Shown here piece by piece: positions 52,037 through 60,961 of a DNA stretch of 64,000 bases (position 1 is the first letter of the stretch; every line of letters begins with the position of its first letter). Under the pieces are notes generated by a model that did no database searches, was not told where the DNA came from, and worked only from the letters and a program-made list of their open reading frames with translations. The position numbers and the translations under genes are program-made. Source of the DNA: Nocardioides sp. Root122 (lineage in GTDB: Bacteria > Actinomycetota > Actinomycetes > Propionibacteriales > Nocardioidaceae). The stretch lies in the NCBI RefSeq assembly GCF_001425025.1, contig NZ_LMDE01000015.1, positions 62,001 through 126,000 on the forward strand, given 5' to 3'.

Positions 52037-52635
52037 CGGAGGGCCCAGTGACGGACGTCGACCAGACGAGGTTCGGTGAGCAGATCGCCGACTCCGTCGA
52101 GAGCTTCCTGCTCGCCCTGCGCGCCATCGCGCGCGAGGGCAACGGCGCCCAGGCGGTGTCGCTGCTGCTGCTCGAGATCAGCCAGGTGCTGCTCGCCGGC
52201 GCCCGGCTCGGGGCGCAGACCGACTTCACCCCGCGCGAGGAGTACCAGCCCGATGTCGGTCCCGAGGCCGACATCGACGACCTGCGGCTGCGCCTGGCCG
52301 AGATGCTCGGCGGCGTCGACGCCTACACGTTCGTCTTCGACCCCTACGTCCCCGAGGTCGTCGCGAGCCGCCTCTCCGACGACATGGCCTCGATCGCCAT
52401 CGACCTCGAGAACGGCCTGCGCCACTTCCGCGCCGGCGACGTCGCCGAGGCGCTGTGGTGGTGGCAGTTCTCCTACGTCAACAACTGGGGCAACCTCGCC
52501 GGCGCCGCGCTCAACGCGCTGCTGACCGTGGTCGCGCACGACCGCTTCGACACCGACTTCGAGGCCGACGCCGAGGCGTTGGCGGTCGCCGACGAGATCC
52601 TCGAGAGCGCACCCACCGAGGTCACCTCGACCTAG
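52033..52635 (+). CDS. DUF5063 family protein
   Basis: A 200-residue soluble, acidic, largely helical protein of the DUF5063 family. Conserved segments are ISQVLLAGARLGAQ and EALWWWQFSYVNNWGNLAG. It always appears next to recR in actinobacteria and is coupled here by a 4-bp overlap. Function is unknown, perhaps repair-related by context. Confidence 0.8.
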   Translation: MTEGPVTDVDQTRFGEQIADSVESFLLALRAIAREGNGAQAVSLLLLEISQVLLAGARLGAQTDFTPREEYQPDVGPEADIDDLRLRLAEMLGGVDAYTFVFDPYVPEVVASRLSDDMASIAIDLENGLRHFRAGDVAEALWWWQFSYVNNWGNLAGAALNALLTVVAHDRFDTDFEADAEALAVADEILESAPTEVTST

Positions 52636-52770
52636 CGTCCCGATGAGATGGGCGCAGCGCGTTCGCGCGCGCGCCGTAGAATCACCGGTGGCCCGCCGGC
52701 AAGGGCGCCGGAGGGCACGTCAGACGCACGCGGCCCCCGACGGCCGCACCCCGATCCCCGAGGACCAACC

Positions 52771-54054
52771 GTGGGCATTGTCGTGCAGAAGTACGGCGGC
52801 TCCTCGCTCGCCGACGCCGACGCCATCAAGCGCGTCGCGCGGCGCATCGTGGAGGTCAAGAAGTCCGGTCACGACGTCGTCGTCGCCGTCTCCGCCATGG
52901 GCGACACGACCGACGACCTCTACGACCTGGCCAACGGCGTCTCGCCGCTGCCGCCGGCGCGCGAGATGGACATGCTGCTCACCGCGGGCGAGCGCATCTC
53001 GATGGCGCTCGTCGCGATGGCGATCAGCGACCTGGGGTTCACCGCCCGGTCCTTCACGGGCTCGCAGGCCGGCGTGATCACCGACTCGGTGCACGGCAAG
53101 GCCAAGATCATCGACATCACGCCGGGCCGGATCACCCAGGCCATCGGCGAGGGCCACATCGTCATCGTGGCCGGCTTCCAGGGTGTCTCCGCCGACACCA
53201 AGGAGATCACCACGCTCGGCCGCGGCGGCACCGACACCACCGCGGTCGCGCTCGCGGCGGCGCTCGAGGCCGACGTGTGCGAGATCTACACCGACGTCGA
53301 CGGTGTCTTCACCGCCGACCCGCGGATCGTGCCGAGCGCCCGCAAGCTCGACAAGGTCTCCTACGAGGAGATGCTCGAGCTGGCCGCCTGCGGCGCGAAG
53401 ATCCTGCACCTGCGCTGCGTGGAGTACGGCCGTCGCTACGGCATCCCGATCCACGTCCGCTCGTCGTTCAGCCAGCTCCAGGGCACCTGGGTCGTCAACG
53501 ACCCGACGCCCGCAGGAACCGAGGAAGAGACCATGGAACAGCCCATCATCGCCGGTGTCGCCCACGACCGCAGCGAGGCCAAGATCACCGTCGTCGGCGT
53601 GCCCGACAAGGTCGGAGAGGCGGCTCGCATCTTCGAGGCGCTGGCCGACGCGCAGATCAACCTCGACATGATCGTGCAGAACATCTCCGCCGCAGCCACG
53701 AGCCTGACCGACATCTCGTTCACGCTGCCGCGCACCGACGGGCAGACCGCGATGACCGCGCTCGCGCGGATCCAGGGCGAGGTGGGCTACGACAAGCTTC
53801 TCTACGACGACAAGATCGGCAAGGTCTCGCTGATCGGCGCCGGCATGCGCTCCCACCCCGGCATCACCTCGAAGTTCTTCGGTGCCCTGGCCTCGGCCGG
53901 CGTCAACATCGGGATGATCTCCACCTCCGAGATCCGCATCTCGGTCGTCGTCGACGAGAACGCCGTGGACGACGCCGTGCGGGCCACCCACTCGGCGTTC
54001 GACCTCGACGCCGACGAGGTCGAGGCCGTGGTCTACGGAGGCACCGGCCGATGA
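52771..54054 (+). CDS. lysC: Aspartate kinase (alpha subunit, full length)
   Basis: A 427-residue aspartokinase: first step of the Lys/Thr/Met/DAP pathway. Kinase domain begins VQKYGGSSLADADAI and has GRGGTDTTAVALAAAL; two ACT domains lie at about residues 270-425, with the feedback region QNISAAATSLTDISF. The start is GTG 52771; a TAGAAT -10 candidate is at 52677. The gene also contains an internal start for a beta subunit. Overlaps asd by 4 bp (ATGA). No riboswitch is seen upstream, so control is probably allosteric. Confidence 0.96.
   Translation: MGIVVQKYGGSSLADADAIKRVARRIVEVKKSGHDVVVAVSAMGDTTDDLYDLANGVSPLPPAREMDMLLTAGERISMALVAMAISDLGFTARSFTGSQAGVITDSVHGKAKIIDITPGRITQAIGEGHIVIVAGFQGVSADTKEITTLGRGGTDTTAVALAAALEADVCEIYTDVDGVFTADPRIVPSARKLDKVSYEEMLELAACGAKILHLRCVEYGRRYGIPIHVRSSFSQLQGTWVVNDPTPAGTEEETMEQPIIAGVAHDRSEAKITVVGVPDKVGEAARIFEALADAQINLDMIVQNISAAATSLTDISFTLPRTDGQTAMTALARIQGEVGYDKLLYDDKIGKVSLIGAGMRSHPGITSKFFGALASAGVNIGMISTSEIRISVVVDENAVDDAVRATHSAFDLDADEVEAVVYGGTGR
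53533..54054 (+). CDS. lysC: Aspartate kinase beta subunit from an internal start
   Basis: The in-frame ATG at 53533 (MEQPIIAG) has GAGGAAG six bases upstream and gives a 173-residue protein made only of the two ACT domains. Corynebacterium and Bacillus lysC produce such a beta subunit by in-frame initiation, forming alpha2beta2 with lysine/threonine feedback sites at the interface. That it is used here is inferred. Confidence 0.7.
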   Translation: MEQPIIAGVAHDRSEAKITVVGVPDKVGEAARIFEALADAQINLDMIVQNISAAATSLTDISFTLPRTDGQTAMTALARIQGEVGYDKLLYDDKIGKVSLIGAGMRSHPGITSKFFGALASAGVNIGMISTSEIRISVVVDENAVDDAVRATHSAFDLDADEVEAVVYGGTGR

Positions 54055-55097
54055 GCCTCGTGAACATCGGCATCGTCGGTGCCACCGGGCAGGTCGGCGT
54101 CGCGATGCGCCAGATCCTGCTCGAGCGCGCCTTCCCGGCCGACCAGGTCCGCTTCTTCGCCTCCTCGCGCTCGGCCGGCACGGTGCTGCCGTTCGGTGAC
54201 CGCGAGATCACCGTCGAGGACGCCGAGACCGCCGACCCGAGCGGCCTCGACATCGCGCTGTTCTCAGCAGGGGCCACCACCTCGCGGGCGCTCGTGCCGA
54301 AGTTCGTCGAGGCCGGCGTGATCGTCGTCGACAACTCCTCGGCGTTCCGCAAGGACCCCGACATCCCGCTGGTCGTCTCGGAGGTCAACCCCGACGCGAT
54401 GGCTGCGGTGATCGAGGCCGGGCGGGGCATCATCGCCAACCCCAACTGCACGACCATGGCGGCGATGCCGGTCCTGAAGCCTCTCCACGACGAGGCCGGC
54501 CTGACCCGCCTCATCGTCTCCACCTACCAGGCCGTGTCCGGCTCGGGCGTCGCCGGCGTCGAGGAGCTCGCCCATGGCGTGGCCGAGGCGGGAGACAAGG
54601 CTCGCGAGCTGGCCTACGACGGCTCGGCGATCGCGTTCCCGGAGCCGGTGAAGTACGTCGAGCCGATCGCCTACAACGTCCTGCCGATGGCCGGCTCGAT
54701 CGTCGACGACGGGCTCAACGAGACCGACGAGGAGCAGAAGCTGCGGCACGAGTCGCGCAAGATCCTCGGCCTGCCCGACCTGCTGGTCTCCGGCATCTGC
54801 GTGCGGGTCCCGGTCTTCACCGGCCACTCGCTGGCGGTCAACGCCGAGTTCGAGCGGCCGATGACCCCGCAGCGCGCCAGCGAGATCCTCGCGTCCGCCG
54901 AGGGCGTGGAGCTCACCGACGTGCCGACGCCGCTCAAGGCGGCCGGCAAGGACCCGTCCTACGTCGGCCGGCTGCGCCAGGACCCGGGCGTGCCCGACGA
55001 CCGCGGGCTGGCGCTGTTCATCAGCAACGACAACCTCCGCAAGGGCGCGGCGCTCAACACCGTGCAGATCGCCGAGCTGATCGCCGCCGCGCGCTGA
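54051..55097 (+). CDS. asd: Aspartate-semialdehyde dehydrogenase
   Basis: A 348-residue NADP enzyme, second step of the aspartate pathway. Motifs GATGQVGVAM, catalytic C133 in NPNCTT, YQAVSGSG, and GHSLAVN. Translationally coupled to lysC. Confidence 0.96.
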   Translation: MSLVNIGIVGATGQVGVAMRQILLERAFPADQVRFFASSRSAGTVLPFGDREITVEDAETADPSGLDIALFSAGATTSRALVPKFVEAGVIVVDNSSAFRKDPDIPLVVSEVNPDAMAAVIEAGRGIIANPNCTTMAAMPVLKPLHDEAGLTRLIVSTYQAVSGSGVAGVEELAHGVAEAGDKARELAYDGSAIAFPEPVKYVEPIAYNVLPMAGSIVDDGLNETDEEQKLRHESRKILGLPDLLVSGICVRVPVFTGHSLAVNAEFERPMTPQRASEILASAEGVELTDVPTPLKAAGKDPSYVGRLRQDPGVPDDRGLALFISNDNLRKGAALNTVQIAELIAAAR

Positions 55098-55134
55098 CCG
55101 CCTGCCTCGTCAGTGATCCCCGGCTGACAACCCC

Positions 55135-55809
55135 TCAGCGGACGTCGTGCGGCTCCGGGACCGCGGCCCCGGCGTCGTCGCCGACGACCGACGCGGTGAC
55201 CCACCACGAGAGCGCGTAGCCGGCCACGGCCAGCACCGGGACGGCCACGAGCGCCCACCACTGGTCGAGGGCGTCGAGCAGGAACAGCATCACCAGCACG
55301 GACAGGACGCCGACGGCGAGGATGCTGGTGGAGCCCGGGTCGGCGACCCCGAAGAACCGCAGCAGGAGCGCGCCGACCCACGCGAGGAGCACGAGGCCGG
55401 CCAGCAGGAGTGGAAGGCCCGCCGCCCCGCCGCAGGCCGACGTACCCCGCACGGCCTCGCAGCCGACGCCGGTGAGCCAGGCGTACGCCACGGCGAGCAG
55501 TCCGACGAGCAGTCCGACGAGCAGCGCCGCCGGCAGGCCGGTGACCGGGGGAGCGATCCGTGCCCGGCGCCTCCCGACGTCCTCCGCCTCCGGCTCGTCG
55601 TGCAGCTGCGGCTCAGGGATCACCTGTGTCGGCTCGGGGACGACCGGGGTGGGCTCAGGCTGAGGCACGACCGGCTCGGGAGCCACGGGCTCCGGCTCGG
55701 GGACCGCAGGCTCCGGCTCCGGCGCGGTGTCCTCGGGCTCACGCTTGCGGCGCCGCAGCGAGAAGGAGGGCATCTCCAGGGAGGGTCCGTCGTCCGGCGT
55801 GTCGGCCAT
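55135..55809 (-). CDS. Pro/Glu-repeat membrane protein
   Basis: A 224-residue protein. Residues ~25-75 are PEPEP-type repeats (about ten P-E-P or P-x-P-E-P units), followed by four membrane helices (~95-205). No domain is recognised. The repeat could span or bind the wall, although the order (repeat first, then helices, no signal peptide) leaves the side open. Start ATG 55809. Confidence 0.65.
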   Translation of the reverse strand: MADTPDDGPSLEMPSFSLRRRKREPEDTAPEPEPAVPEPEPVAPEPVVPQPEPTPVVPEPTQVIPEPQLHDEPEAEDVGRRRARIAPPVTGLPAALLVGLLVGLLAVAYAWLTGVGCEAVRGTSACGGAAGLPLLLAGLVLLAWVGALLLRFFGVADPGSTSILAVGVLSVLVMLFLLDALDQWWALVAVPVLAVAGYALSWWVTASVVGDDAGAAVPEPHDVR

Positions 55810-55831
55810 GGGGGCAGGGTGCCACATGACA

Positions 55832-55869
55832 GGAGCCCCCGGACCCAGCGATGTGGGTCCGGGGGCTCC
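55832..55869 (-). terminator. Terminator after tRNA-Pro
   Basis: A perfect 16-bp stem (55832-55847 with 55854-55869) with a 6-base loop, ending five bases from the tRNA-Pro 3' end on the minus strand. Confidence 0.8.
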
Positions 55870-55874
55870 GGATG

Positions 55875-55948
55875 TCGGGCTGACAGGATTTGAACCTGCG
55901 GCCTCCTCGTCCCGAACGAGGCGCGCTACCAAGCTGCGCCACAGCCCG
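55875..55948 (-). tRNA. tRNA-Pro (anticodon CGG)
   Basis: A 74-nt tRNA. Acceptor CGGGCTG/CAGCCCG, anticodon stem CCTCG/CGAGG with loop TTCGGGA (CGG), T loop TTCAAAT. C1-G72 is typical of bacterial tRNA-Pro. Reads CCG, the dominant Pro codon here. Confidence 0.95.
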
Positions 55949-56035
55949 CCGCCCGTTCCGGGGATCCGGTCGGGCAACGCGGGCGAGCATACCGGAGCGA
56001 TCAGGTCGCTCCGAAATCGCCCCGGAGGCGTGGGC

Positions 56036-56665
56036 TCAGGACGAGGGCCTGCGGCTGAGGCTGAGGTGCACCACTCCGGTCGGCGAGGACACCGCCTCGA
56101 TCGCGAAGGCCTCCTCCAGGCCGGCCAGCCCGTCCCACAGCCGGGTGCCGTGCCCCAGCAGGATCGGCGCCACGACGACGTGCAGGTGGTCGACCAGGCC
56201 GGCGGCCACGAAGTCGCGCACCGTGGTCGCGCCCCCGCCGATGCGGACGTCGAGGTCGCCAGCGGCCTCCTGGGCGATGGCCAGCGCTTCGGGGAGCGAC
56301 GTGCTGAGGAAGTGGAAGGTCGTGCCGCCCTCCATCTCGAGCGGCTCGCGCGGCCGGTGCGTGAGGACGTACGTCGGAGTGTGGAACGGCGGGTCCTCAC
56401 CCCACCACCCGCGCCAGTCGGGGTCGTCCTGCCAGCCCGGCGGACCGAACTTGTTGGCGCCCATGATCTCCGCGCCGAAGCCGACGTCCCACCGCTGTGC
56501 CCAGACCGCGTCGATCCCGGTCGGGGCGTCGTCCTCCCACGTGGCGAACATCCACTGGTGGAGCCGCATCCCGGCGTGCCCGAAGGGCGCCTCCAGCGAC
56601 TGGGGCTCGCCGGCCCCGAAGCCGTCGAGGGAGACGGTGAAGTTGGTGACCCGGACGAGTGGCAC
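56036..56665 (-). CDS. RibD C-terminal/dihydrofolate-reductase-like protein
   Basis: A 209-residue protein with the RibD_C (DHFR-like) fold: TNFTVSLDGFGAG at the start, MGANKFGPP, YVLTHRPREPL, IGGGATTVRDFVAAGLVDHLHVVVAPILLGHGTRLW at the end. Such proteins are NADPH-dependent reductases of unknown substrate. The start is GTG 56665. It is likely cotranscribed with the upstream phosphoesterase (13 bp gap). Confidence 0.88.
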   Translation of the reverse strand: MPLVRVTNFTVSLDGFGAGEPQSLEAPFGHAGMRLHQWMFATWEDDAPTGIDAVWAQRWDVGFGAEIMGANKFGPPGWQDDPDWRGWWGEDPPFHTPTYVLTHRPREPLEMEGGTTFHFLSTSLPEALAIAQEAAGDLDVRIGGGATTVRDFVAAGLVDHLHVVVAPILLGHGTRLWDGLAGLEEAFAIEAVSSPTGVVHLSLSRRPSS

Positions 56666-56678
56666 GGAGGGCCTCGAT

Positions 56679-57623
56679 TCAGGAGGGTTCGGTGGAGGGG
56701 ACGAGGGTCAGCAGCGTCGCCTCGGGACGGCAGGCGACCCGGAAGCGGACGTAGGGGTTGGTGCCGAGCCCGGCCGACACGTGCAGCCAGGCCGAGCCCG
56801 CGTCGCCCGGCGCCGAGCGCGCGGGGTGGCGGTGCAGCCCGCGGGCCCGTTCGGGCTCGAGGTCGCAGTTGGTGGTGAGGGCGCGCCCGCCGGGGAGGCA
56901 CACCTGCCCGCCGTGCGTGTGGCCGGCGATGATCGCGTCGTAGCCGTCGGCGGCGAACTGGTCGAGCACACGGAGGTACGGCGCGTGGCTGACCGCGAGC
57001 CGCAGGTCGGCCGTCGGGTCGGCCGGACCGGCGACGCGCTCGAGCTCGTCGTAGCCCAGGTGCGGGTCGTCGACCCCGGCGAACGCGATCGAGGTGCCGC
57101 CCACCGTCAGCGACCCGAAGCCGTTGGTCAGGTCCAGCCAGCCGGCCTGGTTGAAGCGGTCCTTGAGGTCGGGCCACGGCAGCTGGGGCACCGAGGTGTT
57201 GCGCTTGCCGGTGTCGGGCAGCAGGTAGGCGAAGGGGTTGCGGAAGCCCGGCGCGTAGTAGTCGTTGGAACCCAGCACGTAGACCCCGGGCACGTCGAGG
57301 AGCCCGCCCAGGGCGTCGAGCACCACCGGGACCGCGCGCTGGTGGGAGAGGTTGTCACCGGTGTCGATCACCAGGTCCGGCTCCAGCGCGGCCAGCCCGC
57401 GCAGCCACTCCTGCTTCGCCCGCTGGTCGGGCGCCATGTGGATGTCGCTGAGGTGAAGCACCTTCAGGGGAGCGTGGCCGGCCGGGAGGAGCGGCACGGT
57501 CACCCGGCGCAGGGTGTACTGGCGGGCCTCCCACGCGGCGTACGACGCCAGGCCGGCACCGGCCACCGCGCCGAACGCGACGGTGCGGCTGAGGGTGCGT
57601 CCGAGAACGGGGAGGAGGGCCAC
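56679..57623 (-). CDS. Membrane-anchored metallophosphoesterase
   Basis: A 314-residue calcineurin-type phosphoesterase. N-terminal hydrophobic helix (AVAGAGLASYAAWEA, near residue 20), then metal motifs LSDIHMAP (D-x-H), DTGDNL (GD), GSNDYY (GN[D]), SHAPY (H) and GHTHGGQ (GHxH). Related YaeI-type enzymes hydrolyse phosphodiesters or lipid phosphates. The start is GTG 57623; an ATG at 57650 is in frame and would overlap the divergent yqeY start by two bases. Confidence 0.85.
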   Translation of the reverse strand: MALLPVLGRTLSRTVAFGAVAGAGLASYAAWEARQYTLRRVTVPLLPAGHAPLKVLHLSDIHMAPDQRAKQEWLRGLAALEPDLVIDTGDNLSHQRAVPVVLDALGGLLDVPGVYVLGSNDYYAPGFRNPFAYLLPDTGKRNTSVPQLPWPDLKDRFNQAGWLDLTNGFGSLTVGGTSIAFAGVDDPHLGYDELERVAGPADPTADLRLAVSHAPYLRVLDQFAADGYDAIIAGHTHGGQVCLPGGRALTTNCDLEPERARGLHRHPARSAPGDAGSAWLHVSAGLGTNPYVRFRVACRPEATLLTLVPSTEPS

Positions 57624-57648
57624 CCGGCAAGGCTGCCACAATGGCCGC

Positions 57649-58107
57649 ATGAGTGCTCTCAAGGACCGCCTGCGCGCCGACCTCACCACCGCCATCAAGG
57701 CCCGTGACGAGCTGCGCTCCTCGACGCTGCGGATGGTGCTGACCTCCATCACCAACGCCGAGGTCGCCGGCAAGGAGGCCCGCGAGCTCTCCGACGACGA
57801 CATCATCGGCGTGCTGTCGACCGAGGCCAAGCGCCGCCGCGAGGCCGCCGTCGCCTTCGAGGAGGGCGGCCGCACGGAGATGGCAGCCAAGGAGGCCGCC
57901 GAGGGCGAGGTCATCGCCGAGTACCTCCCCGCCCAGCTCAGCGAGGCGGAGATTGCTGACCTGGTGTCCGCTGCCATCGCCCAGACCGGTGCGGCCGGCG
58001 AGGGCATGCGGGCCATGGGCAAGGTGATGGGCGTCGTGACCCCGCAGGTCAAGGGCCGTGCCGACGGCGGCACGGTCGCCGCCGAGGTGCGCCGCCAGCT
58101 GGGCTGA
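57649..58107 (+). CDS. GatB/YqeY-domain protein
   Basis: A 152-residue YqeY family protein, resembling the tRNA-binding tail of GatB. Landmarks: LRMVLTSITNAEV, EAKRRREAAVAFEEGGR, EYLPAQLSE, MGKVMGVVTPQVKGRADG. RNA binding is presumed; role unknown. Divergent from the phosphoesterase and convergent with the PBP gene. Confidence 0.9.
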   Translation: MSALKDRLRADLTTAIKARDELRSSTLRMVLTSITNAEVAGKEARELSDDDIIGVLSTEAKRRREAAVAFEEGGRTEMAAKEAAEGEVIAEYLPAQLSEAEIADLVSAAIAQTGAAGEGMRAMGKVMGVVTPQVKGRADGGTVAAEVRRQLG

Positions 58108-58125
58108 CGGGGACGAAGGGCCCGG

Positions 58126-60477
58126 TCAGCGTCGGCCCTTGCCGCCCTTGCCCTTGCCCTTGCCGCCGCCCTTGTTGCCGTTGGACGGCGGCGGGACGTA
58201 GCCGGTGGAGGTGTAGAGGACGACGGTGTCGCCGCTGCTCAGCGCCGTGCCGCCGCCGGGGGAGGTGTAGGCGACGAGCCCCTCGCCCACCTCGGAGTTG
58301 ACCTGGCCGCCGTCAGAGACGGTGAACCCGGCCGCCTGGAGCTGCTGGGTGGCCGCCTCGACGGACTGGCCGGCGACGTCGGGGACGGAGACCAGCACGC
58401 CGGCGATCTCGTCGCCGGGCGGTGCCTGGAAGTCCTCGTAGGGGAGCTTGGCCGAGATCGCCGACATCGCGTCGCCCCAGATCGGGCCTGCGACGGTCGA
58501 GCCGAAGGCGCTGCTGATGTAGGTGCCGCCCACGGACTGGCCGTTGAGGGTGACCCACTCGCCGAACTCGTTGGCTCCGGCGACCATGGCTGCGGTGGCG
58601 AGCTTGGGGGTGTAGCCGACGAACCACACGGCCATGTTGCTGTTGTTGGTGCCGGTCTTGCCCGCCGACGGCTTGTCGATGGCGATGTTCTGGCCGAAGC
58701 CGCCCGGCTCCATGACGCCGCGGAGGATCGAGTTCACCGCGTCGGCGGTGGCGCCCGGCATCACCTGCTCGCACTGGGAGCTGAACTCCTTGAGCGTCTG
58801 GCCCGAGGAGTCGAGCACCGCGGTGACCGGGCGGGGGTCGCAGTGCAGGCCGCGTGCGGCGAAGGTGGCGTAGGCCTGCGCCATCGTCAGCGGGTCGGCG
58901 TCGGAGACGCCGAGGATCCACGACGGCACCTGCTGGGCCTTCGGGACCTTGACGCCCATGTCGGCGGCGAGCTGCAGCGGCTCGCACATCCCGGTGCGCG
59001 TCTCCAGCTGGGCGAAGAACGTGTTCACCGAGTGCTGGGTGCCGGAGTAGAGGTCGTAGGTGCCGGCGCCGGTGGAGTTCTCCGGGTCCCAGCCCTTCTG
59101 GTCGCCGGCGTAGGGACCGTCGCAGGTCTCGAAGTCCCAGTCGTCGAAGTGCATCGTCTGCGGGGAGGGGATGCTAGTGCTCAGCGGGATGCCCTGGTTG
59201 ATGGCGGACGCGAGGACGAAGAGCTTGAACGTCGAGCCGGCCTGGAAGCCGTTGGCGTCGCCGTACTTCTTCGGGACGGTGTAGTTGAGGTAGGTCTCCC
59301 CGCCCTTCTTGTCCTTGCCCATCGGCCGCGACTGGGCCAGCGCACGTACGTCGCCGCTGCCGGGCTCGACCATCGCCAGCCCGCCGATCGCCTGGTCGGT
59401 CTGGTAGACGTGGGCCTTGACCGAGTCGTCGGCGGCCTTCTGCATGTCGAGGTCGATCGTGGTGTGGATCGTCAGGCCGCCGTTGTTGAGCGTGCGGCGC
59501 CGCTCCTTGGGCGTGTCGCCGAGCACGGGGTCCTTGAGCAGCCAGTTGACGACGTAGTCGCAGAAGAACGGCGCCTGCGACTGCTGGCAGCCGTTGGGTG
59601 CGGTCTCGATCTTCAGCGTCTTGCCGATCGGCGTCTTCTTCAGGCGCTCGGCCTTCTTCTCCGTCAGCACGCCGAGCTGCGCGAGCCGGTCGAGCACGGT
59701 GTTGCGGCGGCTCTCGGCCCGCTCGGGGTTGTCGATCGGGTCGTAGCCGACCGGGTTCTTCACCAGCCCGGCGAGCGTCGCGGACTCGAGCAGGTTGAGC
59801 TTGCTGGCGTTCTTGGAGAAGAAGTGACGGGCGGCCGACTGGACGCCGAAGGCGCCGTCGCCGAAGTAGGCGATGTTGAGGTAGCGCTCGAGGATCCAGT
59901 CCTTGGTGTGGTTCTTCTCGAAGGCGATGGCGTAGCGGAGCTCGCGGATCTTGCGCGCGTAGGTCTCCTCGGTCGCGGCGGCCTTTTCCTCGTCGGTCTC
60001 CGCCTGGTAGAGCAACGTCTGCTTCACCATCTGCTGGGTGATCGAGGAACCACCCTGGACGGCGCCGCCGTTGGCCTGGTTCGTGATGAACGCGCGGAGC
60101 GTGCCCTTGAGGTCGAGCGCACCGTGGTCGTAGAAGCGGTAGTCCTCGATCGCCACGATGGCCTTCACCATTGGCCGCGAGATCGACTTGAGCGGGACGT
60201 TGATCCGGTTCTGGTCGTAGAGCGAGGCGATGGGGTTGCCGTTGACGTCGTAGATGCGCGTCTTCTGCGACAGGTCCTTGGCCTCGAGCGACTCGGGGAG
60301 GTTGACCATCCCCTTGCTGACGTCCTTGGCGGCCACGCCGACCAGGCCGGCGAACGGGATCGCGAGGCAGGCGGTGAGGACGCCCATGACCACCGCGACC
60401 GCACCCATCACCGCGAGGTGGGAGGCGATGCGACCGGCTTCGGGGCGTCCGTCGGGGCGCTCAGGGCGGGAAGACAT
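58126..60477 (-). CDS. Class A penicillin-binding protein with PASTA domain
   Basis: A 783-residue bifunctional peptidoglycan synthase (PonA2 type by synteny). Cytoplasmic start, membrane helix at ~20-45, GT51 transglycosylase (catalytic Glu in IEDYRFYDHG; QGGSSITQQMVKQ), transpeptidase with S415 (GSTFK), SVN and K607 (KTGT), one PASTA repeat (VPDVAGQSVEAATQQL), and a GGGKGKGKGGKGRR tail. The start is ATG 60477, chosen as the first Met before the helix. Divergent from the WhiB-like gene with 187 bp between. Confidence 0.94.
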   Translation of the reverse strand: MSSRPERPDGRPEAGRIASHLAVMGAVAVVMGVLTACLAIPFAGLVGVAAKDVSKGMVNLPESLEAKDLSQKTRIYDVNGNPIASLYDQNRINVPLKSISRPMVKAIVAIEDYRFYDHGALDLKGTLRAFITNQANGGAVQGGSSITQQMVKQTLLYQAETDEEKAAATEETYARKIRELRYAIAFEKNHTKDWILERYLNIAYFGDGAFGVQSAARHFFSKNASKLNLLESATLAGLVKNPVGYDPIDNPERAESRRNTVLDRLAQLGVLTEKKAERLKKTPIGKTLKIETAPNGCQQSQAPFFCDYVVNWLLKDPVLGDTPKERRRTLNNGGLTIHTTIDLDMQKAADDSVKAHVYQTDQAIGGLAMVEPGSGDVRALAQSRPMGKDKKGGETYLNYTVPKKYGDANGFQAGSTFKLFVLASAINQGIPLSTSIPSPQTMHFDDWDFETCDGPYAGDQKGWDPENSTGAGTYDLYSGTQHSVNTFFAQLETRTGMCEPLQLAADMGVKVPKAQQVPSWILGVSDADPLTMAQAYATFAARGLHCDPRPVTAVLDSSGQTLKEFSSQCEQVMPGATADAVNSILRGVMEPGGFGQNIAIDKPSAGKTGTNNSNMAVWFVGYTPKLATAAMVAGANEFGEWVTLNGQSVGGTYISSAFGSTVAGPIWGDAMSAISAKLPYEDFQAPPGDEIAGVLVSVPDVAGQSVEAATQQLQAAGFTVSDGGQVNSEVGEGLVAYTSPGGGTALSSGDTVVLYTSTGYVPPPSNGNKGGGKGKGKGGKGRR

Positions 60478-60664
60478 GTCCACAGGGTACGGGGGCGGGG
60501 CCATACCACCTGAATTACGCGCGCGCTGGGACCTAGTCACATTGGACTATGCGAATTGAGCCACCTGGTCCTGATGCCGACCCGGCGATTCGTTTACTTT
60601 TCAAGTCGAGTCGGGAATGGCCGCTATGGGGGCGGCCGGCTGGCTCGCACAAAGATCGTGGGGA

Positions 60665-60958
60665 ATGACAATGTGGGTCGAGGACTGGGCAGCACGCGCC
60701 GCATGCAAGGGCGACACGCCTGACGCTCTCTTCGTGCGTGGCGCCGAGCAGAACAAGGCCAAGCAGGTCTGTGCCGGCTGCCCGGTTCGCACCGAGTGCC
60801 TGGCCGAGGCGCTGGACAACCAGATCGAGTGGGGCGTCTGGGGCGGGATGACCGAGCGTGAGCGCCGTGCGCTGCTCCGCCGCCGCCCGGGCTCCTCGTG
60901 GCGCTCCATCCTCGAGACCGCGCGTACCAAGGTCGAGTCGCCCGCCGTCAACGCCTGA
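60665..60958 (+). CDS. WhiB-family iron-sulfur regulator (WblA/WhiB4 type)
   Basis: A 97-residue WhiB protein. Four Cys ligands for a [4Fe-4S] cluster (AACKGD, CAGCPVRTEC), followed by the GVWGGMTERERRALLRRR turn and basic DNA-contact region. Between a class A PBP gene and two ArsA-like ATPase genes, the place occupied by whiB4 in M. tuberculosis and wblA in Streptomyces. These act as redox-sensitive regulators; WblA delays antibiotic production and controls development. The start is ATG 60665 with GTGGGGA upstream; ATG 60671 is also possible. Confidence 0.93.
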   Translation: MTMWVEDWAARAACKGDTPDALFVRGAEQNKAKQVCAGCPVRTECLAEALDNQIEWGVWGGMTERERRALLRRRPGSSWRSILETARTKVESPAVNA

Positions 60959-60961
60959 TCC

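Noticed and set aside
52636..52770. Lysine riboswitch before lysC
   Set aside because: The interval is only 135 bp and shows no conserved junction elements.
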